Shown here: one piece after another, positions 1-13,089 of the stretch
How the letters are laid out: each line of letters starts with the position of its first letter
Position numbering within the stretch: position 1 is the stretch's first letter
Assembly: GCF_003286085.1 (NCBI RefSeq)
Contig: NW_020825566.1
Span: forward strand, 1 to 64,000
Direction of reading: 5' to 3'
DNA: 64,000 nt
Source: Drosophila persimilis
Lineage: Eukaryota; Arthropoda; Insecta; Diptera; Drosophilidae
Translations under genes and position numbers: made by a program
The notes under the pieces: model-generated
Told to the model about the DNA's origin: nothing
Seen by the model: only the letters and a program-made list of their open reading frames with translations
The model's database searches: none

Positions 1-3000
1 TAAATTTGCCAAAAATCGCCTCCTTTTTCAAAGTCGAGATTTTGATGCGGTTCGAAAGTCTGGATCCTCCCGATCCTGGGAGAGTAGGTCTCTCACCGAT
101 CTGGCCCTACTTGTCTGAGATATAGCCCTCCTAGGAGTTGGTTTTGCATATCCCTAGAATACAGGTTTCTTCTGCACGCTATATCTCTGCAATACGGCAG
201 CCGATCGGGGTGCGGTATGTCTTTTCACGATCGGGCGAGTCCTGCCAATCGACTGCAATCGGAAAAAAGGACATCCATTTTTTCACGATTTTCGCAAAAA
301 ATCATGATGGTTACATCATTAAATTTGCCAAAAATCGGCCTCCTTTTCAAAGTCGAGATTTTGATGCGGTTCGAAAGTCTGGATCCTCCCGATCCTGGGA
401 GAGTAGGTCTCTCACCGATCTGGCCCTATTTGTCTGAGATATAGCCCTCCTAGGAGTTGGTTTTGCATATCCCTAGAATACAGGTTTCTTCTGCACGCTA
501 TATCTCTGCAATACGGCAGCCGATCGGGGTGCGGTATGTCTTTTCGTGACCAGGCGAGTCTGCCAATCGAATGCAATCGGAAAAAAGGACATCCATTTTT
601 TTCACGATTTTCGCAAAAAATCATGATGGTTACATCATTAAATTTGCCAAAAATCGGCCTCCTTTTCAAGGTCGAGATTTTGATGCGGTTCGAAAGTCTG
701 GATCTGCCCGATCTTGGGAGAGTAGGTCTCTCACCGATCTGGCCCTACTTGTCTGAGATATAGCCCTCCTAGGAGTTGGTTTTGCATATCCCTAGAATAC
801 AGGTTTCTTCTGCACGCTATATCTCTGCAATACGGCAGCCGATCGGGGTGCGGTATGTATTTTCACGATCGGGCGAGTCCTGCCGATCCTGGGAGAGTAG
901 GTCTCTCACCGATCTGGCCCTATTTGTCTGAGATATAGCCCTCCTAGGAGTTGGTTTTGCATATCCCTAGAATACAGGTTTCTTCTGCACGCTATATCTC
1001 TGCAATACGGCAGCCGATCGGGGTGCGGTATGTCTTTTCACGATCGGGCGAGTCCTGCCAATTGACTGCAATCGGAAAAAAGGACATCCATTTTTTCACG
1101 ATTTTCGCAAAAAATCATGATGGTTACATCATTAAATTTGCCAAAAATCGGCCTCCTTTCAAAGTCGAGATTCTGATGCCGAACGACAGGCTGGATCCTC
1201 CCGATCCTGGGAGAGTAGGTCTCTCACCGATCTGGCCCTACTTGTCTGAGATATAGCCCTCCTAGGAGTTGGTTTTGCATATCCCTAGAATACAGGTTTC
1301 TTCTGCACGCTATATCTCTGCAATACGGCAGCCGATCGGGGTGCGGTATGTCTTTTCACGATCGGGCGAGTCCTGCCAATCGACTGCAATCGGAAAAAAG
1401 GACATCCATTTTTTCACGATTTTCGCAAAAAATCATGATGGTTACATCATTAAATTTGCCAAAAATCGGCCTCCTTTTCAAAGTCGAGATTCTGATGCCG
1501 AACGACAGGCTGGATCCTCCCGATCCTGGGAGAGTAGGTCTCTCACCGATCTGGCCCTATTTGTCTGAGATATAGCCCTCCTAGGAGTTGGTTTTGCATA
1601 TCCCTAGAATACAGGTTTCTTCTGCACGCTATATCTCTGCAATACGGCAGCCGATCGGGGTGCGGTATGTCTTTTCACGATCGGGCGAGTCCTGCCAATC
1701 GACTGCAATCGGAAAAAAGGACATCCATTTTTTCACGATTTTCGCAAAAAATCATGATGGTTACATCATTAAATTTGCCAAAAATCGGCCTCCTTTTCAA
1801 AGTCGAGATTCTGATGCCGAACGACAGGCTGGATCCTCCCGATCCTGGGAGAGTAGGTCTCTCACCGATCTGGCCCTACTTGTCTGAGATATAGCCCTCC
1901 TAGGAGTTGGTTTTGCATATCCCTAGAATACAGGTTTCTTCTGCACGCTATATCTCTGCAATACGGCAGCCGATCGGGGTGCGGTATGTATTTTCACGAT
2001 CGGGCGAGTCCTGCCGATCCTGGGAGAGTAGGTCTCTCACCGATCTGGCCCTATTTGTCTGAGATATAGCCCTCCTAGGAGTTGGTTTTGCATATCCCTA
2101 GAATACAGGTTTCTTCTGCACGCTATATCTCTGCAATACGGCAGCCGATCGGGGTGCGGTATGTCTTTTCGTGACCAGGCGAGTCTTGCCAATCGAATGC
2201 AATCGGAAAAAAGGACATCCATTTTTTCACGATTTTCGCAAAAAATCATGATGGTTACATCATTAAATTTGCCAAAAATCGGCCTCCTTTTCAAGGTCGA
2301 GATTTTGATGCGGTTCGAAAGTCTGGATCCTCCCGATCCTGGGAAAGTTGGTCTCTCACCGATCTGGCCCTATTTGTCTGAGATATAGCCCTCCTAGGAG
2401 TTGGTTTTGCATATCCCTAGAATACAGGTTTCTTCTGCACGCTATATCTCTGCAATACGGCAGCCGATCGGGGTGCGGTATGTATTTTCACGATCGGGCG
2501 AGTCCTGCCGATCCTGGGAGAGTAGGTCTCTCACCGATCTGGCCCTATTTGTCTGAGATATAGCCCTCCTAGGAGTTGGTTTTGCATATCCCTAGAATAC
2601 AGGTTTCTTCTGCACGCTATATCTCTGCAATACGGCAGCCGATCGGGGTGCGGTATGTATTTTCACGATCGGGCGAGTCCTGCCGATCCTGGGAGAGTAG
2701 GTCTCTCACCGATCTGGCCCTACTTGTCTGAGATATAGCCCTCCTAGGAGTTGGTTTTGCATATCCCTAGAATACAGGTTTCTTCTGCACGCTATATCTC
2801 TGCAATACGGCAGCCGATCGGGGTGCGGTATGTCTTTTCACGATCGGGCGAGTCCTGCCAATTGACTGCAATCGGAAAAAAGGACATCCATTTTTCACGA
2901 TTTTCGCAAAAAATCATGATGGTTACATCATTAAATTTGCCAAAAATCGGCCTCCTTTTCAAGGTCGAGATTTTGATGCGGTTCGAAAGTCTGGATCCTC

Positions 3001-6000
3001 CCGATCCTGGGAGAGTAGGTCTCTCACCGATCTGGCCCTATTTGTCTGAGATATAGCCCTCCTAGGAGTTGGTTTTGCATATCCCTAGAATACAGGTTTC
3101 TTCTGCACGCTATATCTCTGCAATACGGCAGCCGATCGGGGTGCGGTATGTCTTTTCACGATCGGGGCGAGTCCTGCCAATTGACTGCAATCGGAAAAAA
3201 GGACATCCATTTTTTCACGATTTTCGCAAAAAATCATGATGGTTACATCATTAAATTTGCCAAAAATCGGCCTCCTTTTCAAAGTCGAGATTCTGATGCC
3301 GAACGACAGGCTGGATCCTCCCGATCCTGGGAGAGTAGGTCTCTCACCGATCTGGCCCTACTTGTCTGAGATATAGCCCTCCTAGGAGTTGGTTTTGCAT
3401 ATCCCTAGAATACAGGTTTCTTCTGCACGCTATATCTCTGCAATACGGCAGCCGATCGGGGTGCGGTATGTCTTTTCACGATCGGGCGAGTCCTGCCAAT
3501 CGACTGCAATCGGAAAAAAGGACATCCATTTTTTCACGATTTTCGCAAAAAATCATGATGGTTACATCATTAAATTTGCCAAAAATCGGCCTCCTTTTCA
3601 AAGTCGAGATTCTGATGCCGAACGACAGGCTGGATCCTCCCGATCCTGGGAGAGTAGGTCTCTCACCGATCTGGCCCTATTTGTCTGAGATATAGCCCTC
3701 CTAGGAGTTGGTTTTGCATATCCCTAGAATACAGGTTTCTTCTGCACGCTATATCTCTGCAATACGGCAGCCGATCGGGGTGCGGTATGTCTTTTCACGA
3801 TCGGGCGAGTCCTGCCAATCGACTGCAATCGGAAAAAAGGACATCCATTTTTTCACGATTTTCGCAAAAAATCATGATGGTTACATCATTAAATTTGCCA
3901 AAAATCGGCCTCCTTTTCAAAGTCGAGATTCTGATGCCGAACGACAGGCTGGATCCTCCGATCCTGGGAGAGTAGGTCTCTCACCGATCTGGCCCTACTT
4001 GTCTGAGATATAGCCCTCCTAGGAGTTGGTTTTGCATATCCCTAGAATACAGGTTTCTTCTGCACGCTATATCTCTGCAATACGGCAGCCGATCGGGGTG
4101 CGGTATGTCTTTTCGTGACCAGGCGAGTCCTGCCAATCGAATGCAATCGGAAAAAAGGACATCCATTTTTTCACGATTTTCGCAAAAAATCATGATGGTT
4201 ACATCATTAAATTTGCCAAAAATCGGCCTCCTTTTCAAAGTCGAGATTCTGATGCCGAACGACAGGCTGGATCCTCCCGATCCTGGGAGAGTAGGTCTCT
4301 CACCGATCTGGCCCTACTTGTCTGAGATATAGCCCTCCTAGGAGTTGGTTTTGCATATCCCTAGAATACAGGTTTCTTCTGCACGCTATATCTCTGCAAT
4401 ACGGCAGCCGATCGGGGTGCGGTATGTCTTTTCACGATCGGGCGAGTCCTGCCAATCGACTGCAATCGGAAAAAAGGACATCCATTTTTTCACGATTTTC
4501 GCAAAAAATCATGATGGTTACATCATTAAATTTGCCAAAAATCGGCCTCCTTTTCAAAGTCGAGATTTTGATGCGGTTCGAAAGTCTGGATCCTCCCGAT
4601 CCTGGGAGAGTAGGTCTCTCACCGATCTGGCCCTATTTGTCTGAGATATAGCCCTCCTAGGAGTTGGTTTTGCATATCCCTAGAATACAGGTTTCTTCTG
4701 CACGCTATATCTCTGCAATACGGCAGCCGATCGGGGTGCGGTATGTCTTTTCACGATCGGGCGAGTCCTGCCGATCCTGGGAGAGTAGGTCTCTCACCGA
4801 TCTGGCCCTATTTGTCTGAGATATAGCCCTCCTAGGAGTTGGTTTTGCATATCCCTAGAATACAGGTTTCTTCTGCACGCTATATCTCTGCAATACGGCA
4901 GCCGATCGGGGTGCGGTATGTCTTTTCACGATCGGGCGAGTCCTGCCGATCCTGGGAGAGTAGGTCTCTCACCGATCTGGCCCTATTTGTCTGAGATATA
5001 GCCCTCCTAGGAGTTGGTTTTGCATATCCCTAGAATACAGGTTTCTTCTGCACGCTATATCTCTGCAATACGGCAGCCGATCGGGGTGCGGTATGTCTTT
5101 TCGTGACCAGGCGAGTCCTGCCAATCGAATGCAATCGGAAAAAAGGACATCCATTTTTTCACGATTTTCGCAAAAAATCATGATGGTTACATCATTAAAT
5201 TTGCCAAAAATCGGCCTCCTTTTCAAGGTCGAGATTTTGATGCGGTTCGAAAGTCTGGATCCTCCCGATCCTGGGAAAGTTGGTCTCTCACCGATCTGGC
5301 CCTATTTGTCTGAGATATAGCCCTCCTAGGAGTTGGTTTTGCATATCCCTAGAATACAGGTTTCTTCTGCACGCTATATCTCTGCAATACGGCAGCCGAT
5401 CGGGGTGCGGCATGTCTTTTCACGATCGGGCGAGTCCTGCCAATCGACTGCAATCGGAAAAAAGGACATCCATTTTTTCACGATTTTCGCAAAAAATCAT
5501 GATGGTTACATCATTAAATTTGCCAAAAATCGGCCTCCTTTTCAAAGTCGAGATTCTGATGCCGAACGACAGGCTGGATCCTCCCGATCCTGGGAGAGTT
5601 GGTCTTTCACCTATCTGGCCCTATTTGTCTGAGATATAGCCCTCCTAGGAGATGGTTTTGCGTATCAATAGAATACAGGTTTCTTCTGCATGCTATATCT
5701 CTGCAATATGGCAGCCGATCGGGGCGCGGCATGTCTTTTCGTGACCAGGCGAGTCCTGCCAATCGAATGCAATCGGAAAAAAGGACATCCATTTTTTCAC
5801 GATTTTCGCAAAAAATCATGATGGTTACATCATTAAATTTGCCAAAAATCGGCCTCCTTTTCAAAGTCGAGATTCTGATGCCGAACGACAGGCTGGATCC
5901 TCCCGATCCTGGGAGAGTAGGTCTCTCACCGATCTGGCCCTATTTGTCTGAGATATAGCCCTCCTAGGAGTTGGTTTTGCATATCCCTAGAATACAGGTT

Positions 6001-9000
6001 TCTTCTGCACGCTATATCTCTGCAATACGGCAGCCGATCGGGGTGCGGTATGTATTTTCACGATCGGGCGAGTCCTGCCGATCCTGGGAGAGTAGGTCTC
6101 TCACCGATCTGGCCCTATTTGTCTGAGATATAGCCCTCCTAGGAGTTGGTTTTGCATATCCCTAGAATACAGGTTTCTTCTGCACGCTATATCTCTGCAA
6201 TACGGCAGCCGATCGGGGTGCGGTATGTATTTTCACGATCGGGCGAGTCCTGCCGATCCTGGGAGAGTAGGTCTCTCACCGATCTGGCCCTACTTGTCTG
6301 AGATATAGCCCTCCTAGGAGTTGGTTTTGCATATCCCTAGAATACAGGTTTCTTCTGCACGCTATATCTCTGCAATACGGCAGCCGATCGGGGTGCGGTA
6401 TGTCTTTTCACGATCGGGCGAGTCCTGCCGATCCTGGGAGAGTAGGTCTCTCACCGATCTGGCCCTATTTGTCTGAGATATAGCCCTCCTAGGAGTTGGT
6501 TTTGCATATCCCTAGAATACAGGTTTCTTCTGCACGCTATATCTCTGCAATACGGCAGCCGATCGGGGTGCGGTATGTCTTTTCGTGACCAGGCGAGTCC
6601 TGCCAATCGAATGCAATCGGAAAAAAGGACATCCATTTTTTCACGATTTTCGCAAAAAATCATGATGGTTACATCATTAAATTTGCCAAAAATCGGCCTC
6701 CTTTTCAAGGTCGAGATTTTGATGCGGTTCGAAAGTCTGGATCCTCCCGATCCTGGGAAAGTTGGTCTCTCACCGATCTGGCCCTATTTGTCTGAGATAT
6801 AGCCCTCCTAGGAGTTGGTTTTGCATATCCCTAGAATACAGGTTTCTTCTGCACGCTATATCTCTGCAATACGGCAGCCGATCGGGGTGCGGTATGTCTT
6901 TTCACGATCGGGCGAGTCCTGCCGATCATGGGAGAGTAGGTCTCTCACCGATCTGGCCCTATTTGTCTGAGATATAGCCCTCCTAGGAGTTGGTTTTGCA
7001 TATCCCTAGAATACAGGTTTCTTCTGCACGCTATATCTCTGCAATACGGCAGCCGATCGGGGTGCGGTATGTCTTTTCGTGACCAGGCGAGTCCTGCCAA
7101 TCGAATGCAATCGGAAAAAAGGACATCCATTTTTTCACGATTTTCGCAAAAAATCATGATGGTTACATCATTAAATTTGCCAAAAATCGGCCTCATTTTC
7201 AAGGTCGAGATTTTGATGCGGTTCGAAAGTCTGGATCCTCCCGATCTTGGGAGAGTAGGTCTCTCACCGATCTGGCCCTATTTGTCTGAGATATAGCCCT
7301 CCTAGGAGTTGGTTTTGCATATCCCTAGAATACAGGTTTCTTCTGCACGCTATATCTCTGCAATACGGCAGCCGATCGGGGTGCGGTATGTCTTTTCACG
7401 ATCGGGCGAGTCCTGCCGATCCTGGGAGAGTAGGTCTCTCACCGATCTGGCCCTATTTGTCTGAGATATAGCCCTCCTAGGAGTTGGTTTTGCATATCCC
7501 TAGAATACAGGTTTCTTCTGCACGCTATATCTCTGCAATACGGCAGCCGATCGGGGTGCGGTATGTCTTTTCACGATCGGGCGAGTCCTGCCGATCCTGG
7601 GAGAGTAGGTCTCTCACCGATCTGGCCCTATTTGTCTGAGATATAGCCCTCCTAGGAGTTGGTTTTGCATATCCCTAGAATACAGGTTTCTTCTGCACGC
7701 TATATCTCTGCAATACGGCAGCCGATCGGGGTGCGGTATGTCTTTTCACGATCGGGCGAGTCCTGCCAATTGACTGCAATCGGAAAAAAGGACATCCATT
7801 TTTTCACGATTTTCGCAAAAAATCATGATGGTTACATCATTAAATTTGCCAAAAATCGGCCTCCTTTTCAAGGTCGAGATTTTGATGCGGTTCGAAAGTC
7901 TGGATCCTCCCGATCCTGGGAGAGTAGGTCTCTCACCGATCTGGCCCTACTTGTCTGAGATATAGCCCTCCTAGGAGTTGGTTTTGCATATCCCTAGAAT
8001 ACAGGTTTCTTCTGCACGCTATATCTCTGCAATACGGCAGCCGATCGGGGTGCGGTATGTCTTTTCGTGACCAGGCGAGTCTTGCCAATCGACTGCAATC
8101 GGAAAAAAGGACATCCATTTTTTCACGATTTTCGCAAAAAATCATGATGGTTACATCATTAAATTTGCCAAAAATCGGCCTCCTTTTCAAAGTCGAGATT
8201 CTGATGCCGAACGACAGGCTGGATCCTCCCGATCCTGGGAGAGTAGGTCTCTCACCGATCTGGCCCTATTTGTCTGAGATATAGCCCTCCTAGGAGTTGG
8301 TTTTGCATATCCCTAGAATACAGGTTTCTTCTGCACGCTATATCTCTGCAATACGGCAGCCGATCGGGGTGCGGTATGTCTTTTCGTGACCAGGCGAGTC
8401 CTGCCAATCGAATGCAATCGGAAAAAAGGACATCCATTTTTTCACGATTTTCGCAAAAAATCATGATGGTTACATCATTAAATTTGCCAAAAATCGGCAT
8501 CCTTTTCAAAGTCGAGATTCTGATGCCGAACGACAGGCTGGATCCTCCCGATCCTGGGAGAGTAGGTCTCTCACCGATCTGGCCCTATTTGTCTGAGATA
8601 TAGCCCTCCTAGGAGTTGGTTTTGCATATCCCTAGAATACAGGTTTCTTCTGCACGCTATATCTCTGCAATACGGCAGCCGATCGGGGTGCGGTATGTCT
8701 TTTCACGATCGGGCGAGTCCTGCCAATTGACTGCAATCGGAAAAAGGACATCCATTTTTTCACGATTTTCGCAAAAAATCATGATGGTTACATCATTAAA
8801 TTTGCCAAAAATCGGCCTCATTTTCAAGGTCGAGATTTTGATGCGGTTCGAAAGTCTGGATCCTCCCGATCCTGGGAGAGTTGGTCTCTCACCGATCTGG
8901 CCCTATTTGTCTGAGATATAGCCCTCCTAGGAGTTGGTTTTGCATATCCCTAGAATACAGGTTTCTTCTGCACGCTATATCTCTGCAATACGGCAGCCGA

Positions 9001-12000
9001 TCGGGGTGCGGTATGTCGTGACCAGGCGAGTCCTGCCAATCGACTGCAATCGGAAAAAAGGACATCCATTTTTTCACGATTTTCGCAAAAAATCATGATG
9101 GTTACATCATTAAATTTGCCAAATATCGGCCTCATTTTCAAGGTCGAGATTTTGATGCGGTTCGAAAGTCTGGATCCTCCCGATCCTGGGAGAGTTGGTC
9201 TCTCACCGATCTGGCCCTACTTGTCTGAGATATAGCCCTCCTAGGAGTTGGTTTTGCATATCCCTAGAATACAGGTTTCTTCTGCACGCTATATCTCTGC
9301 AATACGGCAGCCGATCGGGGTGCGGTATGTCTTTTCGTGACCAGGCGAGTCCTGCCAATCGAATGCAATCGGAAAAAAGGACATCCATTTTTTCACGATT
9401 TTCGCAAAAAATCATGATGGTTACATCATTAAATTTGCCAAATATCGGCCTCATTTTCAAGGTCGAGATTTTGATGCGGTTCGAAAGTCTGGATCCTCCC
9501 GATCCTGGGAGAGTTGGTCTCTCACCGATCTGGCCCTACTTGTCTGAGATATAGCCCTCCTAGGAGTTGGTTTTGCGTATCAATAGAATACAGGTTTCTT
9601 CTGCACGCTATATCTCTGCAATACGGCAGCCGATCGGGGTGCGGTATGTCTTTTCGTGACCAGGCGAGTCCTGCCAATCGAATGCAATCGGAAAAAAGGA
9701 CATCCATTTTTTCACGATTTTCGCAAAAAATCATGATGGTTACATCATTAAATTTGCCAAAAATCGGCCTCCTTTTCAAAGTCGAGATTCTGATGCCGAA
9801 CGACAGGCTGGATCCTCCCGATCCTGGGAGAGTAGGTCTCTCACCGATCTGGCCCTATTTGTCTGAGATATAGCCCTCCTAGGAGTTGGTTTTGCATATC
9901 CCTAGAATACAGGTTTCTTCTGCACGCTATATCTCTGCAATACGGCAGCCGATCGGGGTGCGGTATGTCTTTTCGTCACCAGGCGAGTCCTGCCAATCGA
10001 ATGCAATCGGAAAAAAGGACATCCATTTTTTCACGATTTTCGCAAAAAATCATGATGGTTACATCATTAAATTTGCCAAAAATCGGCCTCCTTTTCAAAG
10101 TCGAGATTCTGATGCCGAACGACAGGCTGGATCCTCCCGATCCTGGGAGAGTAGGTCTCTCACCGATCTGGCCCTATTTGTCTGAGATATAGCCCTCCTA
10201 GGAGTTGGTTTTGCATATCCCTAGAATACAGGTTTCTTCTGCACGCTATATCTCTGCAATACGGCAGCCGATCGGGGTGCGGTATGTCTTTTCACGATCG
10301 GGCGAGTCCTGCGAATAGACTGCAATCGGAAAAAAGGACATCCATTTTTTCACGATTTTCGCAAAAAATCATGATGGTTACATCATTAAATTTGCCAAAA
10401 ATCGGCCTCATTTTCAAGGTCGAGATTTTGATGCGGTTCGAAAGTCTGGATCCTCCCGATCTTGGGAGAGTAGGTCTCTCACCGATCTGGCCCTACTTGT
10501 CTGAGATATAGCCCTCCTAGGAGTTGGTTTTGCATATCCCTAGAATACAGGTTTCTTCTGCACGCTATATCTCTGCAATACGGCAGCCGATCGGGGTGCG
10601 GTATGTCTTTTCACGATCGGGCGAGTCCTGCCGATCCTGGGAGAGTAGGTCTCTCACCGATCTGGCCCTATTTGTCTGAGATATAGCCCTCCTAGGAGTT
10701 GGTTTTGCATATCCCTAGAATACAGGTTTCTTCTCCACGCTATATCTCTGCAATACGGCAGCCGATCGGGGTGCGGTATGTCTTTTCGTGACCAGGCGAG
10801 TCCTGCCAATCGAATGCAATCGTAAAAAAGGACATCCATTTTTTCACGATTTTCGCAAAAAATCATGATGGTTACATCATTAAATTTGCCAAAAATCGGC
10901 CTCCTTTTCAAAGTCGAGATTCTGATGCCGAACGACAGGCTGGATCCTCCCGATCCTGGGAGAGTAGGTCTCTCACCGATCTGGCCCTACTTGTCTGAGA
11001 TATAGCCCTCCTAGGAGTTGGTTTTGCATATCCCTAGAATACAGGTTTCTTCTGCACGCTATATCTCTGCAATACGGCAGCCGATCGGGGTGCGGTATGT
11101 CTTTTCACGATCGGGCGAGTCCTGCCAATCGACTGCAATCGGAAAAAAGGACATCCATTTTTTCACGATTTTCGCAAAAAATCATGATGGTTACATCATT
11201 AAATTTGCCAAAAATCGGCCTCCTTTTCAAAGTCGAGATTCTGATGCCGAACGACAGGCTGGATCCTCCCGATCCTGGGAGAGTAGGTCTCTCACCGATC
11301 TGGCCCTACTTGTCTGAGATATAGCCCTCCTAGGAGTTGGTTTTGCATATCCCTAGAATACAGGTTTCTTCTGCACGCTATATCTCTGCAATACGGCAGC
11401 CGATCGGGGTGCGGTATGTCTTTTCACGATCGGGCGAGTCCTGCCAATCGACTGCAATCGGAAAAAAGGACATCCATTTTTTCACGATTTTCGCAAAAAA
11501 TCATGATGGTTACATCATTAAATTTGCCAAAAATCGGCCTCCTTTTCAAGGTCGAGATTTTGATGCGGTTCGAAAGTCTGGATCCTCCCGATCCTGGGAG
11601 AGTAGGTCTCTCACCGATCTGGCCCTATTTGTCTGAGATATAGCCCTCCTAGGAGTTGGTTTTGCATATCCCTAGAATACAGGTTTCTTCTGCACGCTAT
11701 ATCTCTGCAATACGGCAGCCGATCGGGGTGCGGTATGTCTTTTCACGATCGGGCGAGTCCTGCCGATCCTGGGAGAGTAGGTCTCTCACCGATCTGGCCC
11801 TACTTGTCTGAGATATAGCCCTCCTAGGACTTGGTTTTGCATATCCCTAGAATACAGGTTTCTTCTGCACGCTATATCTCTGCAATACGGCAGCCGATCG
11901 GGGTGCGGTATGTCTTTTCGTGACCAGGCGAGTCCTGCCAATCGAATGCAATCGGAAAAAAGGACATCCATTTTTTCACGATTTTCGCAAAAAATCATGA

Positions 12001-12266
12001 TGGTTACATCATTAAATTTGCCAAAAATCGGCCTCCTTTTCAAAGTCGAGATTCTGATGCCGAACGACAGGCTGGATCCTCCCGATCCTGGGAGAGTAGG
12101 TCTCTCACCGATCTGGCCCTATTTGTCTGAGATATAGCCCTCCTAGGAGTTGGTTTTGCATATCCCTAGAATACAGGTTTCTTCTGCACGCTATATCTCT
12201 GCAATATGGCAGCCGATCGGGGTGCGTTATGTCTTTTCGTGACCAGGCGAGTCCTGCCAATCGACT
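1..12266. repeat. Complex satellite array, 319-bp unit with 175-bp deletion variant
   Basis: The whole segment is a head-to-tail tandem array. The marker tagccctcctagg recurs at 123, 442, 761, 936, 1254, 1573 and so on to 12135, giving about 45 units. Most spacings are 318-319 bp; about 14 are 175 bp (for example 761-936, 1892-2067, 2386-2561-2736, 5956-6131-6306-6481). Units differ at only a few sites, so the array is young or well homogenised. The left end is cut by the window edge. The right end breaks off inside a unit at about 12,266. Every unit holds ORFs of 60-119 codons, but neither unit length is a multiple of three, so no frame runs through the array and I do not call them genes. 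I cannot name the satellite family. Confidence 0.97.
5956..6480. repeat. Run of three consecutive 175-bp short satellite units
   Basis: Three deletion-variant units stand side by side here, with marker positions 5956, 6131, 6306 and 6481. Each lacks the 144 bp that in a full unit lie between gagtcctgcc and gatcctggga. Pairs of short units also occur at 2386-2736, 4649-4999 and 7294-7644. This shows that the short form is copied as a unit within the array and is not a set of independent deletions. Confidence 0.9.
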
Positions 12267-12269
12267 GCC

Positions 12270-12969
12270 AGGCTGCCTGCCAATTATCAAGTTGAAATCA
12301 AAGCAGCATTTTCCAAGTCCTCGCAAGCCATACCAGTATATTTAGATAAAAATGAGTGACATACTTTCACTGACAATATAACTTTAACTTATTCATCGAA
12401 TTCTATTGCCTGCCACCAACCATACAGTATAGAGATGTGCCAGGTTATGCACCAAAAATGTCGCAAAGGAGCTTTCTGGATCTGCGGCTCAAGCATTCGG
12501 TTAACGCCGCGTCATCAGGAGACAGCCATGACGCCCATTCGTACGCCGCCGTATCAAACGCTGGGCATCAGCTTCAAGCCGCGTAAGTGAATCAGTATAT
12601 AATGGAGGACATATTTTAAAATATATCTTCCTTCACAGAGGACTATGTACCCTACGCTTTGCTACAAACCGAGTCCTACCTGATTTCCCCCGCCAGACGG
12701 AGCGCTATCCAAGCATTACCGACGAGCATTCGAGACAGACCGAGGCCTATCCCAGCCAGACATCCCAGCAGGACAAAAGCGCACCCCTTTCAAGATCCGA
12801 ACTTAACAAGCCATCGTCATTTTTCGACCTGGTCATCGACAACTATCTCAAGGACTTTGGCATGGCAACCAAGGCAGGAACTGTGCGGACTACTAGACTT
12901 TATATAGATCTCGTTGCTGTTAGTTTTAAGGATATACATGTTTTCCACTTTTTTATATATTCATACTAG
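12270..12969 (+). CDS. Unrecognised three-exon gene fragment (3' end), between two satellites
   Basis: I do not recognise this gene. Reading phase joins three exons. Exon a ends at 12,335 with Lys-Ala-Ala-Phe-Ser-Lys-Ser-Ser-Gln-Ala-Ile-Pro. A 92-nt intron (12,336-12,427; GTATAT...ATACAG) follows. Exon b, 12,428-12,582, starts YRDVPGYAPKMSQRSFLD. A 56-nt intron (12,583-12,638) has a consensus GTAAGT donor and a CTTCCTTCACAG acceptor. Exon c starts at 12,639 and reads 110 codons to a TAG at 12,967-12,969, including SSFFDLVIDNYLKDFG. The joined product is hydrophilic, rich in Ser, Gln and Asp, with no signal peptide or membrane span. Without splicing, exon a meets a TGA within 10 codons. If translation begins at the exon b ATG (12,458) the product is 151 residues. 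The 5' part either lies across the satellite or is lost. Two other frames are also partly open across exon c, so a frameshifted relic is possible. Confidence 0.5.
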
Positions 12970-12982
12970 GTTAAGTTATGAT

Positions 12983-12988
12983 GAATAA
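12983..12988 (+). terminator. Candidate poly(A) signal of the small gene
   Basis: AATAAA lies 14 bases after the TAG stop of the fragment ending at 12,969. The placement fits a short fly 3' UTR. It may be chance, because the surroundings are AT-rich. Confidence 0.4.
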
Positions 12989-13089
12989 ACCTATCCTTGC
13001 TGTATCCTGTATGGGGGAATCTATTCCGATTAAAAAAGTCGTGTCACGCCCCGATTGGTTCACAAATAACGGATAAAACTAAATATTGT

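Noticed and set aside
138-12137. Dozens of near-identical ORFs of 60-119 codons on both strands
   Set aside because: They are frames of the 319-bp satellite. The unit length is not a multiple of three, each frame stops within a unit, and both strands are equally open.
1-12266. CRISPR-like direct repeats
   Set aside because: Units are long and adjoining, without unique spacers, in an animal genome.
12659-12907. 82-codon ORF on the plus strand starting in exon c of the gene fragment
   Set aside because: It is in another frame from the one that continues exon b across a consensus 56-nt intron, and is Arg/Pro/Ser-rich as expected of a shifted frame. I keep the possibility of a frameshift in the main call.
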